Shown here piece after piece: positions 8,367 to 16,245 of a DNA stretch of 49,963 nucleotides. The DNA is from Melioribacter sp. (GTDB lineage: Bacteria > Bacteroidota > Ignavibacteria > Ignavibacteriales > Melioribacteraceae): the NCBI GenBank assembly GCA_012026935.1, contig VEPI01000053.1:1-49963 (forward strand), in the 5' to 3' direction. The number at the start of each line of letters is the position of its first letter. Within the stretch, counting starts at the first letter, position 1. The translations under genes were made by a program, and so were the position numbers. The notes under the pieces were generated by a model. The model saw only the letters and a program-made list of their open reading frames with translations, made no database searches and had not been told where the DNA came from.

Positions 8367-9622
8367 TGCCGAAAAAAACACATCATTACATAAATATATT
8401 TTTTTTAATTCCACTTGTTTTATTTTTCACTTCATGTAAAAGTGAAAAGAAAACAACAAAGAGCGAAATAATAAAACCTAATCAGTTTGGATTGAGCGTT
8501 GCAAATCTTATTGAAGTACGTGATACAATAGAGGCAGATCAAACTCTTTCCGATATTTTAATCCCTCATGGAGTAACCCAGCAAAAAATTAATGAAATAG
8601 AAAAAGCGGCACGAAATATATTTCCGCTTCGCAGCTTTAGAGCCGACGACGAATTGTATGTTTATGCTAAGTGGGATTCAGTAGAGACTGTTAAGTATTT
8701 AGTATATGTTCAAGACCCGGTAAACTATGTGGTTTTTGATGTTGCAGATTCTATAAATATTTATAAAAAACAAAAACCGGTTACAATCAGAGAAAGAACA
8801 GTTTCGGGAGTAATCAATAATTCTTTATACGAAACACTTCAAGAAAAAAAGATTGAATCCCAAATCGCAGCAAGACTGGAAGATATTTATGCATGGCAAA
8901 TTGATTTTTTTAGAATTCAGCCGACGGACAGTTTCAAAGTCATATATGAGCAAATATTAGTGGATAGTGTTCCGGTAGATGTCGGAAAAATCTATGCAGC
9001 TAATTTTTATTCCAATAAAGAAAATCATTTTGCATTTTACTTTAATAAAGAAAAAAATGAAAGCTATTTTGATGAGAGAGGAAACAGTCTTAAAAGACTT
9101 TTCTTAAAAGCACCTTTGAAATATTCCCGTATATCGTCAAAATTTTCATTAAGCAGGTATCATCCAATTCTGCATAGAAATAAATCACATCTGGGAACGG
9201 ACTATGCCGCTCCTGCAGGAACACCGATTATGACGGTCGGCAACGGAGTAATTCTTGAAGCAGGTTATTCAAGCGGGAATGGAAATTATGTTAAAGTAAA
9301 ACACAACGCTACTTATACAACACAATATTTGCATATGTCGCGCTTTGCAAAAGGAATACACCGAGGAGTTTCAGTTTCTCAAGGTCAAATTATTGGTTTT
9401 GTAGGAAGTACCGGATTGGCAACCGGTCCGCATGTTTGTTTTCGTTTTTGGAAAAACGGCAGACAGGTAAATCCGTTAAGAGAAAAATATCAATCATCGG
9501 GTCCAGTTGAGAAAAAATATAAACATGATTTTGAGTTAGTTAAGGATGAATGGATGATAAAATTGAACGACACAATCGGGCATGTTGAAGAATTGAATAC
9601 TCAATCAAAAACAAAAAGCTGA
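8366..9622 (+). CDS. M23-family lipoprotein peptidase (LytM fold) with an HxC variant of the zinc motif
   Basis: 418-residue lipoprotein (lipobox TSC, Cys at about residue 24). The middle part, about 40-255, resembles the extended N-region of membrane-anchored M23 proteins. The LytM domain is C-terminal: HxxxD at H275/D279, the catalytic-His motif YLHM at H323, and GPHVC at 354-358. In canonical M23 enzymes the last motif is HxH, whose second His binds zinc; here that residue is Cys358. Cys can ligate zinc, so the enzyme may still be an active DD-endopeptidase, but an inactive EnvC/NlpD-like amidase activator is also possible. It is coupled to moxR by a one-base overlap. The stop codon lies inside a heptamer array. 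Confidence 0.88.
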   Translation: MPKKTHHYINIFFLIPLVLFFTSCKSEKKTTKSEIIKPNQFGLSVANLIEVRDTIEADQTLSDILIPHGVTQQKINEIEKAARNIFPLRSFRADDELYVYAKWDSVETVKYLVYVQDPVNYVVFDVADSINIYKKQKPVTIRERTVSGVINNSLYETLQEKKIESQIAARLEDIYAWQIDFFRIQPTDSFKVIYEQILVDSVPVDVGKIYAANFYSNKENHFAFYFNKEKNESYFDERGNSLKRLFLKAPLKYSRISSKFSLSRYHPILHRNKSHLGTDYAAPAGTPIMTVGNGVILEAGYSSGNGNYVKVKHNATYTTQYLHMSRFAKGIHRGVSVSQGQIIGFVGSTGLATGPHVCFRFWKNGRQVNPLREKYQSSGPVEKKYKHDFELVKDEWMIKLNDTIGHVEELNTQSKTKS

Positions 9623-9658
9623 AAACCTACTGCTGATAGCTGACCTGCATCTTCTTGC
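9617..9658. repeat. Degenerate heptamer array between the M23 gene and lysW
   Basis: Six consecutive 7-base units in one phase, with the words AGCTGAA, TGCTGAT and AGCTGAC recurring. The TGA stop of the M23 peptidase is part of the first unit. The same GCTGA-type word returns in the array at 23330. No function is known to me. Confidence 0.5.
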
Positions 9659-9748
9659 ATCATTATGAATAATTATTCACGGAACTTTTTGCCGTAATTT
9701 ACCACTTAGGCGTCCCGATTAATTTTTTTTAATCTCACGTCAAAATCG

Positions 9749-9779
9749 TTGCATTGAAAAAATTAGTTTCATAGTTTTG
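9749..9779 (+). promoter_or_regulatory. Candidate Bacteroidota-type promoter of the lysine operon
   Basis: TTG at 9749-9751 and TAGTTTTG at 9772-9779 are separated by 20 bases, which fits the -33 TTG and -7 TAnnTTTG elements described for Bacteroidota sigma factors. A start a few bases further on would give a leader of about 20 bases before lysW, whose ATG is preceded by GAAGGA. No lysine riboswitch-like fold was seen in the 185-base gap. Use of this promoter type in this organism is inference. Confidence 0.5.
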
Positions 9780-9807
9780 CAACACTTTATAAATTGAAGG
9801 ATGTAAA

Positions 9808-9975
9808 ATGAAAACAGAATGCCCTGTATGCGGCGCTCAAATAGAACTGGCTTCCGATGCAGTCCAAGGTGAATTAATTGGATGCCCTGATTGCGGCACT
9901 GAATTGGAAATAGTTTCCGTCAATCCCCCTCAAGTGAAAGAAGCACCTCAAGAAGAAGAAGACTGGGGTGAGTAA
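9808..9975 (+). CDS. lysW: LysW amino-group carrier protein
   Basis: 55-residue acidic zinc-ribbon protein. Two CxxC pairs (C5/C8 and C26/C29) bind zinc. The C-terminus is EDWGE, the signature of LysW, whose final glutamate accepts alpha-aminoadipate (or glutamate) through its gamma-carboxyl. LysW carries the intermediate through phosphorylation, reduction and transamination and keeps its amino group protected. GAAGGA lies seven bases before the ATG. The gene overlaps the homocitrate synthase gene by eight bases and heads the operon, which suits a carrier needed in high amounts. The identification rests on size, zinc ribbon, C-terminal tag and neighbours, all in agreement. Confidence 0.96.
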   Translation: MKTECPVCGAQIELASDAVQGELIGCPDCGTELEIVSVNPPQVKEAPQEEEDWGE

Positions 9976-11134
9976 GTTGATCTGGGTATTAGATTCAACC
10001 TTACGCGAAGGCGAACAAACTCCGGGTGTTTATTTTGATAAACATATAAAACTTGCGATTGCAAGTTTACTGGAAGAAATTGGCATTGACATCATAGAAT
10101 CCGGTCATCCTATGGTAACACCGGAGATTCATGCTGCTGTAAAATCAATTGCTCAAAAAGGATACAAAGCTGTTGTTGGTGCTCACTCACGTTCTCTTCA
10201 AACTGATGTTGATCTTGCACTTGAATGCGGTGTTGGATTCCTCGGAATATTTTATTGCGTTTCAGACGAAAGATTATCAACAGTTTTTAAAAAAGATCTT
10301 GATTCTGCCATTAAACAAATTACAGATGTTATTAAATATGCAAAATCACAGAAACCAAATCTGTTAATTCGTTACACTCCTGAGGATACAGTTCGATCTC
10401 AATTTGAAAACGTAGTTAAAGCAGCAGTCGCTGCAGTTGAAGCTGGTGCGGATATTATTAGTGTTGCCGATACAACTGGTTATATGGTTCCCGGAACTTC
10501 AAGAAGCATGTATGATTATATATCACGTTTAATTCAAGAATTAGATAAATTAAATTTGCATCCTAGAATTGCAGTTCATTGCCATAACGATCGCGGCTTG
10601 GCACTTGCAAATGCACTTGATGCATACAGAGCCGGTGCAAGTATAATTGATGCCGCTGCATTAGGTTTAGGTGAAAGAGCCGGCATAGTTGATCTTGCCT
10701 CACTTTTGGTTGTGCTTACTGTTGATTATAATGAAACGAGATGGAACCTTTCAAAATTAGTTGAACTGTATGATTTAGTAAGTAAACACTCCGGGATTCC
10801 AATTCCGGCAAACTTTCCTATCACCGGGAAAAATGCTTTCACTCATTGTGCAGGCGTTCATACACATGCGGCTTCTATTAATCCTATGCATTATGAAAGT
10901 TTAAATCCGGAAATTCTTGGACGGACAAGAACTTTTTCACTTGATCATATGTCGGGAATAGCTTCATTGAGGTATGCGTTAAAATTAATTGATGAAATTT
11001 CATTGGATGAGCCTCATCAAATGGATGTTCTTAAAGAAGTAAAATCTGTTGGTCAACGCGGCCGTACGGTTGATCTTGCCGAACTTAAACATATCGTTGA
11101 TGCAGTTAAACATCACAAGACATTCAATAGCTGA
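9968..11134 (+). CDS. Homocitrate synthase (alpha-aminoadipate lysine pathway)
   Basis: 388-residue enzyme of the DRE-TIM metallolyase family that condenses acetyl-CoA with 2-oxoglutarate, the first step of the aminoadipate route. The motif DSTLREGEQ (D9, R13, E14) and the metal ligands HCH at H204/H206 within VHCHNDRG are present, as is the GLGERAG loop. The start is GTG inside the end of lysW, so the two are coupled. Isopropylmalate and citramalate synthases share the fold, but the length without an allosteric domain and the place between lysW and lysX favour homocitrate. The genes for homoaconitase and homoisocitrate dehydrogenase, which the route also needs, are not in the window. Confidence 0.84.
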   Translation: MSKLIWVLDSTLREGEQTPGVYFDKHIKLAIASLLEEIGIDIIESGHPMVTPEIHAAVKSIAQKGYKAVVGAHSRSLQTDVDLALECGVGFLGIFYCVSDERLSTVFKKDLDSAIKQITDVIKYAKSQKPNLLIRYTPEDTVRSQFENVVKAAVAAVEAGADIISVADTTGYMVPGTSRSMYDYISRLIQELDKLNLHPRIAVHCHNDRGLALANALDAYRAGASIIDAAALGLGERAGIVDLASLLVVLTVDYNETRWNLSKLVELYDLVSKHSGIPIPANFPITGKNAFTHCAGVHTHAASINPMHYESLNPEILGRTRTFSLDHMSGIASLRYALKLIDEISLDEPHQMDVLKEVKSVGQRGRTVDLAELKHIVDAVKHHKTFNS

Positions 11135-11157
11135 GATAATTTTCTCAGCTCTACCTT
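11129..11157 (+). terminator. Hairpin between homocitrate synthase and lysX, weak terminator or attenuator
   Basis: An 8-bp perfect stem (AGCTGAGA at 11129-11136 with TCTCAGCT at 11143-11150) has a 6-base loop and includes the stop codon of the upstream gene. Four bases separate it from TTTTT, so it is a poor terminator; partial termination or mRNA processing inside the operon is plausible. Confidence 0.4.
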
Positions 11158-11185
11158 TTTAAATATATTGAACTAGGAGAGTAAA

Positions 11186-12034
11186 ATGAAAATCGGGCTG
11201 CTTCATTCGTTGATTCGAAAAGATGAAAAATTCCTTATTGATGAATTCAATAAGAAAAAGGGAATTGAATTGGTAATGATTGACGACCGTGAAATCAAAT
11301 TTAATATTGGTAAAGATAAATTTAATCTTGATATTGTTGTTGAGCGGTGTATTAATCACTCAAGAGCATTGCATGGTCTGAAGTTATTTGAAACAGCCGG
11401 AATTAAATGTGTGAATACATATAGCGTAGCAACTATCTGCGGTGATAAGCTTTTGACATCATGTGCATTAGCAGATCATAAAGTACCTCAGCCGGAAGTG
11501 CGAGTAGCTTTCACGGAAGAATCTGCACTTAAAACAATTGAGGAGATGGGTTATCCCGTTGTATTAAAACCTGCGGTAGGTTCTTGGGGAAGATTGCTTT
11601 CAAAAGTAAATGACCGCGATGCAGCCGAAGCGATCCTGGAACATAAAGCGGTTCTTGGCTCATATCATCATTCTATTTTTTATATTCAAAAGTATGTTGA
11701 GAAAAAGGGAAAAGATATTCGTTCGTTTGTAGTGGGCGATAAATGTATAGCTGCCATTTATAGATCTTCTGCTCACTGGATAACAAATACTGCGCGGGGC
11801 GGTGTTGCTACTAATTGTCCTGTTACCGACGAACTAAATGATATCTCGGTACGTGCGGCGAAAGCCGTCGGCGGAGGAATTGTGGCAATAGATGTTTTCG
11901 AGACTACGCAAGGATTGATGGTTAATGAAGTAAACTATACAATGGAATACAAAAACAGTATAACAACAACCGGCGTTAACATTCCGCAGAAGATGGTAGA
12001 ATATATTTTACAAGTTGCCGAAGGTAGAAAATGA
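11186..12034 (+). CDS. lysX: LysX, alpha-aminoadipate-LysW ligase
   Basis: 282-residue ATP-grasp ligase that joins the alpha-amino group of aminoadipate to the gamma-carboxyl of the LysW C-terminal Glu, with ATP. Seen in order: the RimK-like N-domain, the central [10 protein letters not shown] phosphate-binding segment, and the C-terminal metal/ATP motif [13 protein letters not shown]. The last resembles the NEVNHTMEFKN motif that I recall from Thermus LysX rather than the glutamate-specific ArgX form. This supports a lysine role, though a dual lysine/arginine enzyme cannot be excluded. AGGAGAG precedes the ATG. It overlaps lysY by the ATGA coupling. Confidence 0.93.
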   Translation: MKIGLLHSLIRKDEKFLIDEFNKKKGIELVMIDDREIKFNIGKDKFNLDIVVERCINHSRALHGLKLFETAGIKCVNTYSVATICGDKLLTSCALADHKVPQPEVRVAFTEESALKTIEEMGYPVVLKPAVGSWGRLLSKVNDRDAAEAILEHKAVLGSYHHSIFYIQKYVEKKGKDIRSFVVGDKCIAAIYRSSAHWITNTARGGVATNCPVTDELNDISVRAAKAVGGGIVAIDVFETTQGLMVNEVNYTMEYKNSITTTGVNIPQKMVEYILQVAEGRK

Positions 12035-13074
12035 AATTGAAAGTTTCGATAATTGGCGCATCAGGTTACACAGGAGGAGAATTACTTAGACTTTTGCTTT
12101 TTCATCCCAATGTTGAAGTAAATCAAGTTACATCTGAAAGCTATACCGGAAAATTTGTTTACAAAATTCATCCGAACTTGCGCAAATCAACAATGCTCAA
12201 ATTCAGTTCTGCAAACGAGCTTCAGCCGTGCGATCTTTTATTTTTATGTCTGCCTCACAACAGATCACAGAATAAGATTGATGAATTTAAAAAGTTAGCT
12301 CCGAAGATTATTGATCTCAGTGCCGATTTCCGTTTGAAAGACGTTAACGAATACGAAAAATGGTACGGGCATAAACATGCTAGACCAGATTTGCTGAACG
12401 ATTTTGTTTACGGAATACCGGAACTTCACCGCACGGAAATGAAAAAAACAAATTACATCTCGAGTGCGGGATGTAATGCAACTGCAACTATACTCGGTTT
12501 GTATCCGCTTTATAAAAATAATTTAGTTGAATTAGATAGAACGGTTATTGAAGTTAAAGTTGGATCTAGCGAGGGCGGTAATAAAGGTAACGAAGGATCG
12601 CATCATCCTGAGAGAGCCAATGTTGTACGTTCCTATCAACCAACTCAACACAGACATACTGCAGAGATGCTGCAGGAACTTTCATTCGGACAAAAACTTG
12701 CAATTCATTTTTCAGCAACTGCGATAGATATGGTTCGCGGACTACTCGCCACTTGTCATGTTTTCTTGAAAAATGATCTTCAAGAAAAAGATATTTGGAA
12801 AATTTATCGAGATGCATACGGTAACGAGCCATTCATAAGAATCGTTAAAGAGAGTGAAGGTATTTACCGTTATCCGGAACCAAAATTATTAATCGGCACA
12901 AACTATTGCGATATTGGATTTAAGAAAGATGAATTCTCAAATCGCCTTGTTGTTATTAGTGCAATTGACAATTTAATGAAAGGTGCAGCAGGACAGGCGC
13001 TTCAGGCATTTAATTTAATGAACGGTTTTGATGAACGGACCGGATTAGAATTTCCGGGACTTCATCCAATCTAA
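12031..13074 (+). CDS. lysY: LysY, LysW-aminoadipyl-6-phosphate reductase
   Basis: 347-residue NADPH-dependent semialdehyde dehydrogenase of the ArgC/LysY family, which reduces the acyl phosphate on LysW to the semialdehyde. The Rossmann motif [14 protein letters not shown] is at residues 9-22, the catalytic cysteine C148 sits in [10 protein letters not shown], and the [20 protein letters not shown] loop is typical of this family. The C-terminal [12 protein letters not shown] helix is conserved. It is translationally coupled to lysX. Among the genes here only this one can perform the reduction step. Sequence alone hardly separates LysY from ArgC; the LysW context decides. Confidence 0.92.
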   Translation: MKLKVSIIGASGYTGGELLRLLLFHPNVEVNQVTSESYTGKFVYKIHPNLRKSTMLKFSSANELQPCDLLFLCLPHNRSQNKIDEFKKLAPKIIDLSADFRLKDVNEYEKWYGHKHARPDLLNDFVYGIPELHRTEMKKTNYISSAGCNATATILGLYPLYKNNLVELDRTVIEVKVGSSEGGNKGNEGSHHPERANVVRSYQPTQHRHTAEMLQELSFGQKLAIHFSATAIDMVRGLLATCHVFLKNDLQEKDIWKIYRDAYGNEPFIRIVKESEGIYRYPEPKLLIGTNYCDIGFKKDEFSNRLVVISAIDNLMKGAAGQALQAFNLMNGFDERTGLEFPGLHPI

Positions 13075-13082
13075 AATTATGC

Positions 13083-13148
13083 TCTTGCTCATGATCTTAA
13101 TCTTGATCTGTTAGAGCACGAGCATGAACAAGAGCAAGATCAAGAATA
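13083..13148. repeat. Hexamer array with internal inversion in the lysine operon
   Basis: Eleven 6-base units keep one phase. The first five are of the TCTTGA type (TCTTGC, TCATGA, TCTTAA and so on); the last six are of the reverse-complement type (AGAGCA, AGATCA). The whole could fold back on itself. It fills nearly the entire gap between lysY and the amidotransferase-like gene and ends four bases before the latter's ATG. Confidence 0.5.
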
Positions 13149-13152
13149 AAAA

Positions 13153-13797
13153 ATGTGCAGACTACTTTACGTTAATTCAAAAAATAAATTTTCGTGTGCC
13201 GAATATCTTAATAAATTTGCGGATATATCTAAGAACAGTAAGGAATTTCAAGGACACGGCTGGGGTTGTGCATATTTATTGAGCGGTAAATGGAATTATT
13301 ATAAAAATGTTAATCCAATATGGGAAGATGATCTTTCACAGTTTGGCAATTCGAACCGTTTGATTGCGCACGCAAGAAGCGCTTTCAAAGATGAAGGTGT
13401 TGCTGTTGAAAATAATATGCCGTTCTATGATGAGAAGTACATTTTTATTTTTAACGGTGAGCTTAGAGGCGTAAAAATTAAAGAGGAAGGTAAAATCGGC
13501 GCCGAAAAAATTTTTAATTATATAAAGAGATTTGATAAAGGAAGTATCAAGGATGCTTTACGAAAAGGGACAGAGATTATAAAGAATAAATCTAATTATA
13601 TCCGTGCTATGAATATTATTATGACCGACGAGAAGTCAGCTTATGTTTATTCACATTTCAACGAGGATGAGGATTACTTTACCATGAAGATTAAAGAGAA
13701 CGATAATATGTTAATTGTCTGTTCGGAAAAATTAACCGATGAAATTGGGTGGGCGCCTATTCAAAATAATACGTTGATGGAGTTACAATGCTTTTGA
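13153..13797 (+). CDS. Class II (Ntn) glutamine-amidotransferase-like protein in the LysW cluster
   Basis: 214-residue protein of the N-terminal-nucleophile glutaminase fold, most like the YafJ/EgtC branch. Cys2 follows the initiator Met and would be the nucleophile. GHGWGCAY (34-41), LIAHARSA with H73 and R75, ENNMPF (86-91) and FNGEL with N101-G102 follow the family order. By hand alignment, the position of the family's TDSE motif reads GAEK (116-119), so the Asp that binds the free alpha-amino group of glutamine appears to be missing. It ends 10 bases inside lysZ and lies between lysY and lysZ. I suggest a gamma-glutamyl amide hydrolase that releases lysine from LysW; this is inference. 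A generic glutaminase or regulator is the alternative. Confidence 0.82.
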   Translation: MCRLLYVNSKNKFSCAEYLNKFADISKNSKEFQGHGWGCAYLLSGKWNYYKNVNPIWEDDLSQFGNSNRLIAHARSAFKDEGVAVENNMPFYDEKYIFIFNGELRGVKIKEEGKIGAEKIFNYIKRFDKGSIKDALRKGTEIIKNKSNYIRAMNIIMTDEKSAYVYSHFNEDEDYFTMKIKENDNMLIVCSEKLTDEIGWAPIQNNTLMELQCF

Positions 13798-14579
13798 TCA
13801 AGATCGGCGGCGGAAAAGAACTAAACCTAAATGGAATAGTGAGTGATTTAGCCGCACTAAATGAAAAATTTATTATTGTTCACGGTGCAAATGCTTTGCG
13901 TGATGATCTTGCAAAAAAACTTGGTATTGAAAAGAAAGTCGTTACATCGCTCTCCGGTTATGATTCCGTCTTCAGCGATGAAAATACAATTGATCTCGCT
14001 ATGATGGCTTATGCCGGGCTAAAGAACAAACGTATCGTTGAATTGCTTCAGCAGAATGGCGTTAATGCAGTTGGACTTTCGGGTTTAGATGGAAAAGTAA
14101 TACAAGGTAAACGGAATAGTGGAATTAAAGTCCGGGAAGGTGGTAAGACATTATTGTTAAGAGATTTTTCCGGTAAGCCGAAAGCAATTAACAAACAACT
14201 TTTGGATTTATTACTTGATAACGGTTATACGCCCGTACTTAGCGTACCGTTGATAGATGAGAATAATTTTGCTATCAACTCCGAGAACGATGATATCATA
14301 GCATTGCTTCAAAACGAATTCAAAGCTGAAAAAATTATTTCTCTGATCGAAGCACCGGGATTTTTATTAGATAAAAACGATCCGTCATCACTTGTTTCAA
14401 ACATTTCAAAAGCTGAGTTGGAAGCCATGGAACAAAAAGTTGATGGAAGAATGAAAAGAAAAATTCTTGCATTAAGAAAATTATTTGAGTCCGGAGAAAC
14501 AACTGTTATCCTCTCGGACGGCAGGACAGAAAATCCAATTAAAGATGCTTTAAATGGAAAAGGAACTACAATACAATGA
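13788..14579 (+). CDS. lysZ: LysZ, LysW-aminoadipate kinase
   Basis: 263-residue amino-acid kinase of the ArgB/LysZ family that phosphorylates the side-chain carboxyl of aminoadipate carried on LysW. The N-terminal KIGGGKELN and IVHGANALRD segments bind the phosphates. A central GLSGLDGKVIQGKR stretch and the ATP-site region near AINSENDDIIALL follow, and KVDGRMKRKILAL is the typical C-terminal signature. It begins within the end of the amidotransferase-like gene and overlaps lysJ by ATGA. The length equals that of known LysZ. A role in arginine synthesis through LysW-glutamate is possible if LysX accepts glutamate. Confidence 0.92.
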   Translation: MLLIKIGGGKELNLNGIVSDLAALNEKFIIVHGANALRDDLAKKLGIEKKVVTSLSGYDSVFSDENTIDLAMMAYAGLKNKRIVELLQQNGVNAVGLSGLDGKVIQGKRNSGIKVREGGKTLLLRDFSGKPKAINKQLLDLLLDNGYTPVLSVPLIDENNFAINSENDDIIALLQNEFKAEKIISLIEAPGFLLDKNDPSSLVSNISKAELEAMEQKVDGRMKRKILALRKLFESGETTVILSDGRTENPIKDALNGKGTTIQ

Positions 14580-15730
14580 AAGATTACAAAGCAATCACCC
14601 AGAAATATGAAATTGATGTCTATCCACGCCGCGATGTTGTGTTAGTAAAAGGAAAAGGAGCGCGCGTATGGGACGATCAGGGTAATGAATATATTGACAT
14701 GGCTGCCGGAATCAGCGTTGCAAATGTCGGCCATGCAAACGATAAGGTTGTTGAGGCAATTTCAAAACAAGCGGCAACTCTTATTACCTGTCCAAATACT
14801 TTTTATAATGATACTAAAGCAATTTTTTTGGAAAAGCTCTTCAGTATTGCACCTAAAAATTTAACAAAGGCATTTCTTACAAACAGCGGAACAGAGGCAA
14901 TTGAAGCCGCAATAAAATTTGCTCGGTTGAACACAAAGAAAACAAAATTTATCGCTGCGATGAAAGGTTTTCACGGAAGAACTATGGGCGCGTTAAGTGC
15001 TACATATAAAACAGAATACCGTGAAGGATTTGGTCCGTTAGTTCCGGGATTTACTTTCGTTCCATATAATAATTTTGAAAAACTTTTAGCTGCTGTTGAT
15101 GATGACACTGCTGGAATTATTTTGGAGCCAATCCAGGGTGAAGGCGGAATTAATATCGGGCAGAAAGAATATTTTCAAAAAGTTAGAGAACTTTGTAACG
15201 AAAAAAATATTTTGTTTATTATTGATGAAATCCAAACCGGATTCTGCCGTACCGGAAAAATGTTTGCAATCGAGTATCTTGGAATTGAAGCAGATATGAT
15301 GACGCTTGCAAAATCAATCGCCGGCGGATTTCCGATGGGCGCATTATTATGTTCAGATAAAATTACAGTTGAAAAAAGCAAACATGGTTCAACATTTGGA
15401 GGCAACCCGCTTGCATGTGCTGCAGGAATTGCAGCTATAGATTTTATGCTTGAAAATAAATTGTGGGAACAGGCTGAAGCTAAAGGAAAATATTTCAAAG
15501 AGAAATTGGAAAAGCATCCGCTCTCAAAAGTCCGTGAAATTAGAATTATCGGATTAATGATCGGCATGGAATTAAAAGATAAATCTCAACCTGTAATTAT
15601 TGAATTACTTAATCATAAAATACTTTCTTTACCTGCTGGAGCTACTGTCTTGCGTATGCTTCCGCCATTAGTAATTAGTTACGAGGATTTGGATACGGTT
15701 ATAGAGAAATTAGTTGAAATTCTTGCCTAA
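14576..15730 (+). CDS. lysJ: LysJ, LysW-aminoadipate-semialdehyde aminotransferase
   Basis: 384-residue class III PLP aminotransferase of the ArgD/LysJ family. It converts LysW-bound aminoadipate semialdehyde to LysW-lysine, with glutamate as likely donor. Seen: NSGTEAIEAAIKFAR (cofactor phosphate site), GFHGRTMGALSAT, the Asp motif FIIDEIQTGFCRTGK, and the Schiff-base lysine K246 in TLAKSIAGG. The following STFGGNPLACAA is also conserved. It is coupled to lysZ and is the last gene of the cluster. The usual releasing enzyme LysK (a zinc carboxypeptidase) does not follow; after lysJ comes a repeat array and then nuoA. Confidence 0.92.
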   Translation: MKDYKAITQKYEIDVYPRRDVVLVKGKGARVWDDQGNEYIDMAAGISVANVGHANDKVVEAISKQAATLITCPNTFYNDTKAIFLEKLFSIAPKNLTKAFLTNSGTEAIEAAIKFARLNTKKTKFIAAMKGFHGRTMGALSATYKTEYREGFGPLVPGFTFVPYNNFEKLLAAVDDDTAGIILEPIQGEGGINIGQKEYFQKVRELCNEKNILFIIDEIQTGFCRTGKMFAIEYLGIEADMMTLAKSIAGGFPMGALLCSDKITVEKSKHGSTFGGNPLACAAGIAAIDFMLENKLWEQAEAKGKYFKEKLEKHPLSKVREIRIIGLMIGMELKDKSQPVIIELLNHKILSLPAGATVLRMLPPLVISYEDLDTVIEKLVEILA

Positions 15731-15732
15731 TG

Positions 15733-15823
15733 AACGCAGAATGTAGAATGCAGAATGCTAAAAGCTAATTCTACACACTATGTTCTACATTCATAGTTCT
15801 GCATTCTGCATTCATTCATTTTG
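15733..15823. repeat. Heptamer array with internal inversion between lysJ and nuoA
   Basis: Thirteen 7-base units run in one phase. Early units are AATGTAG and AATGCAG; later ones are GTTCTGC and ATTCTGC, the opposite strand of the same word. The two arms (around 15740-15760 and 15796-15812) can pair into a long imperfect hairpin. It occupies most of the 146-base gap that separates the lysine and complex I operons, so it may also end transcription. Confidence 0.6.
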
Positions 15824-15876
15824 CTTTCTAACCTCAATTCATTTATTTTTCCCGTGCAAAAAATGAAAAAAATCTT

Positions 15877-16245
15877 ATGATTCTTGATTACATACCTATT
15901 ATTCTAGTGATAATTGTAGCTGCAGCTTTTGGCGGAATTGTTGTTTTTTCTTCAACTCTTTTTGGTCCTCAACGCCCAACAAAAGTTAAAACTATGACTT
16001 ACGAAAGCGGCAAAGATCCTGTTGGTTCGACTCATGAAAGAATTTCGATTAAGTATTATCTTGTTACGATGATGTTCATCATTTTTGATATCGAAGTAAT
16101 TTATGTTTATCCATGGGCGGTACAATTCAAAAAATTATTTGCCGATCTTGGGCTTTTTGCTTTTATGCCGATGTTTACTTTTTTAATAGTGCTTGAATTA
16201 GGATTTCTTTATGTCTATATGAAAGGCGGATTAAAATGGGATTAG
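15877..16245 (+). CDS. nuoA: NADH-quinone oxidoreductase subunit A
   Basis: 122-residue inner-membrane subunit of complex I with three predicted transmembrane helices, the usual size for NuoA. The conserved [10 protein letters not shown] loop (with the ND3-type E-S-G) and the motif [15 protein letters not shown] are present. It works next to the quinone channel in the membrane arm. It starts a run of six nuo genes and overlaps nuoB by ten bases. A small in-frame ATG-stop run just upstream is not a gene. Confidence 0.96.
   Translation: MILDYIPIILVIIVAAAFGGIVVFSSTLFGPQRPTKVKTMTYESGKDPVGSTHERISIKYYLVTMMFIIFDIEVIYVYPWAVQFKKLFADLGLFAFMPMFTFLIVLELGFLYVYMKGGLKWD

Noticed and set aside
9623-9807. 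Lysine riboswitch before lysW
   Set aside because: No long paired leader is visible; the likely promoter lies only about 30 bases before the gene, which leaves no room for an L-box.
15175-15567. 130-codon open frame on the minus strand inside lysJ
   Set aside because: It is the mirror of the lysJ coding frame and lacks any recognisable motif; the same holds for other antisense frames in metG, nuoF and the SPNGGE gene.
15863-15880. ATG-AAA-AAA-ATC-TTA-TGA mini frame before nuoA
   Set aside because: Five codons only, no sign of conservation; the TGA overlap with the nuoA ATG is of a kind that arises by chance in AT-rich sequence.
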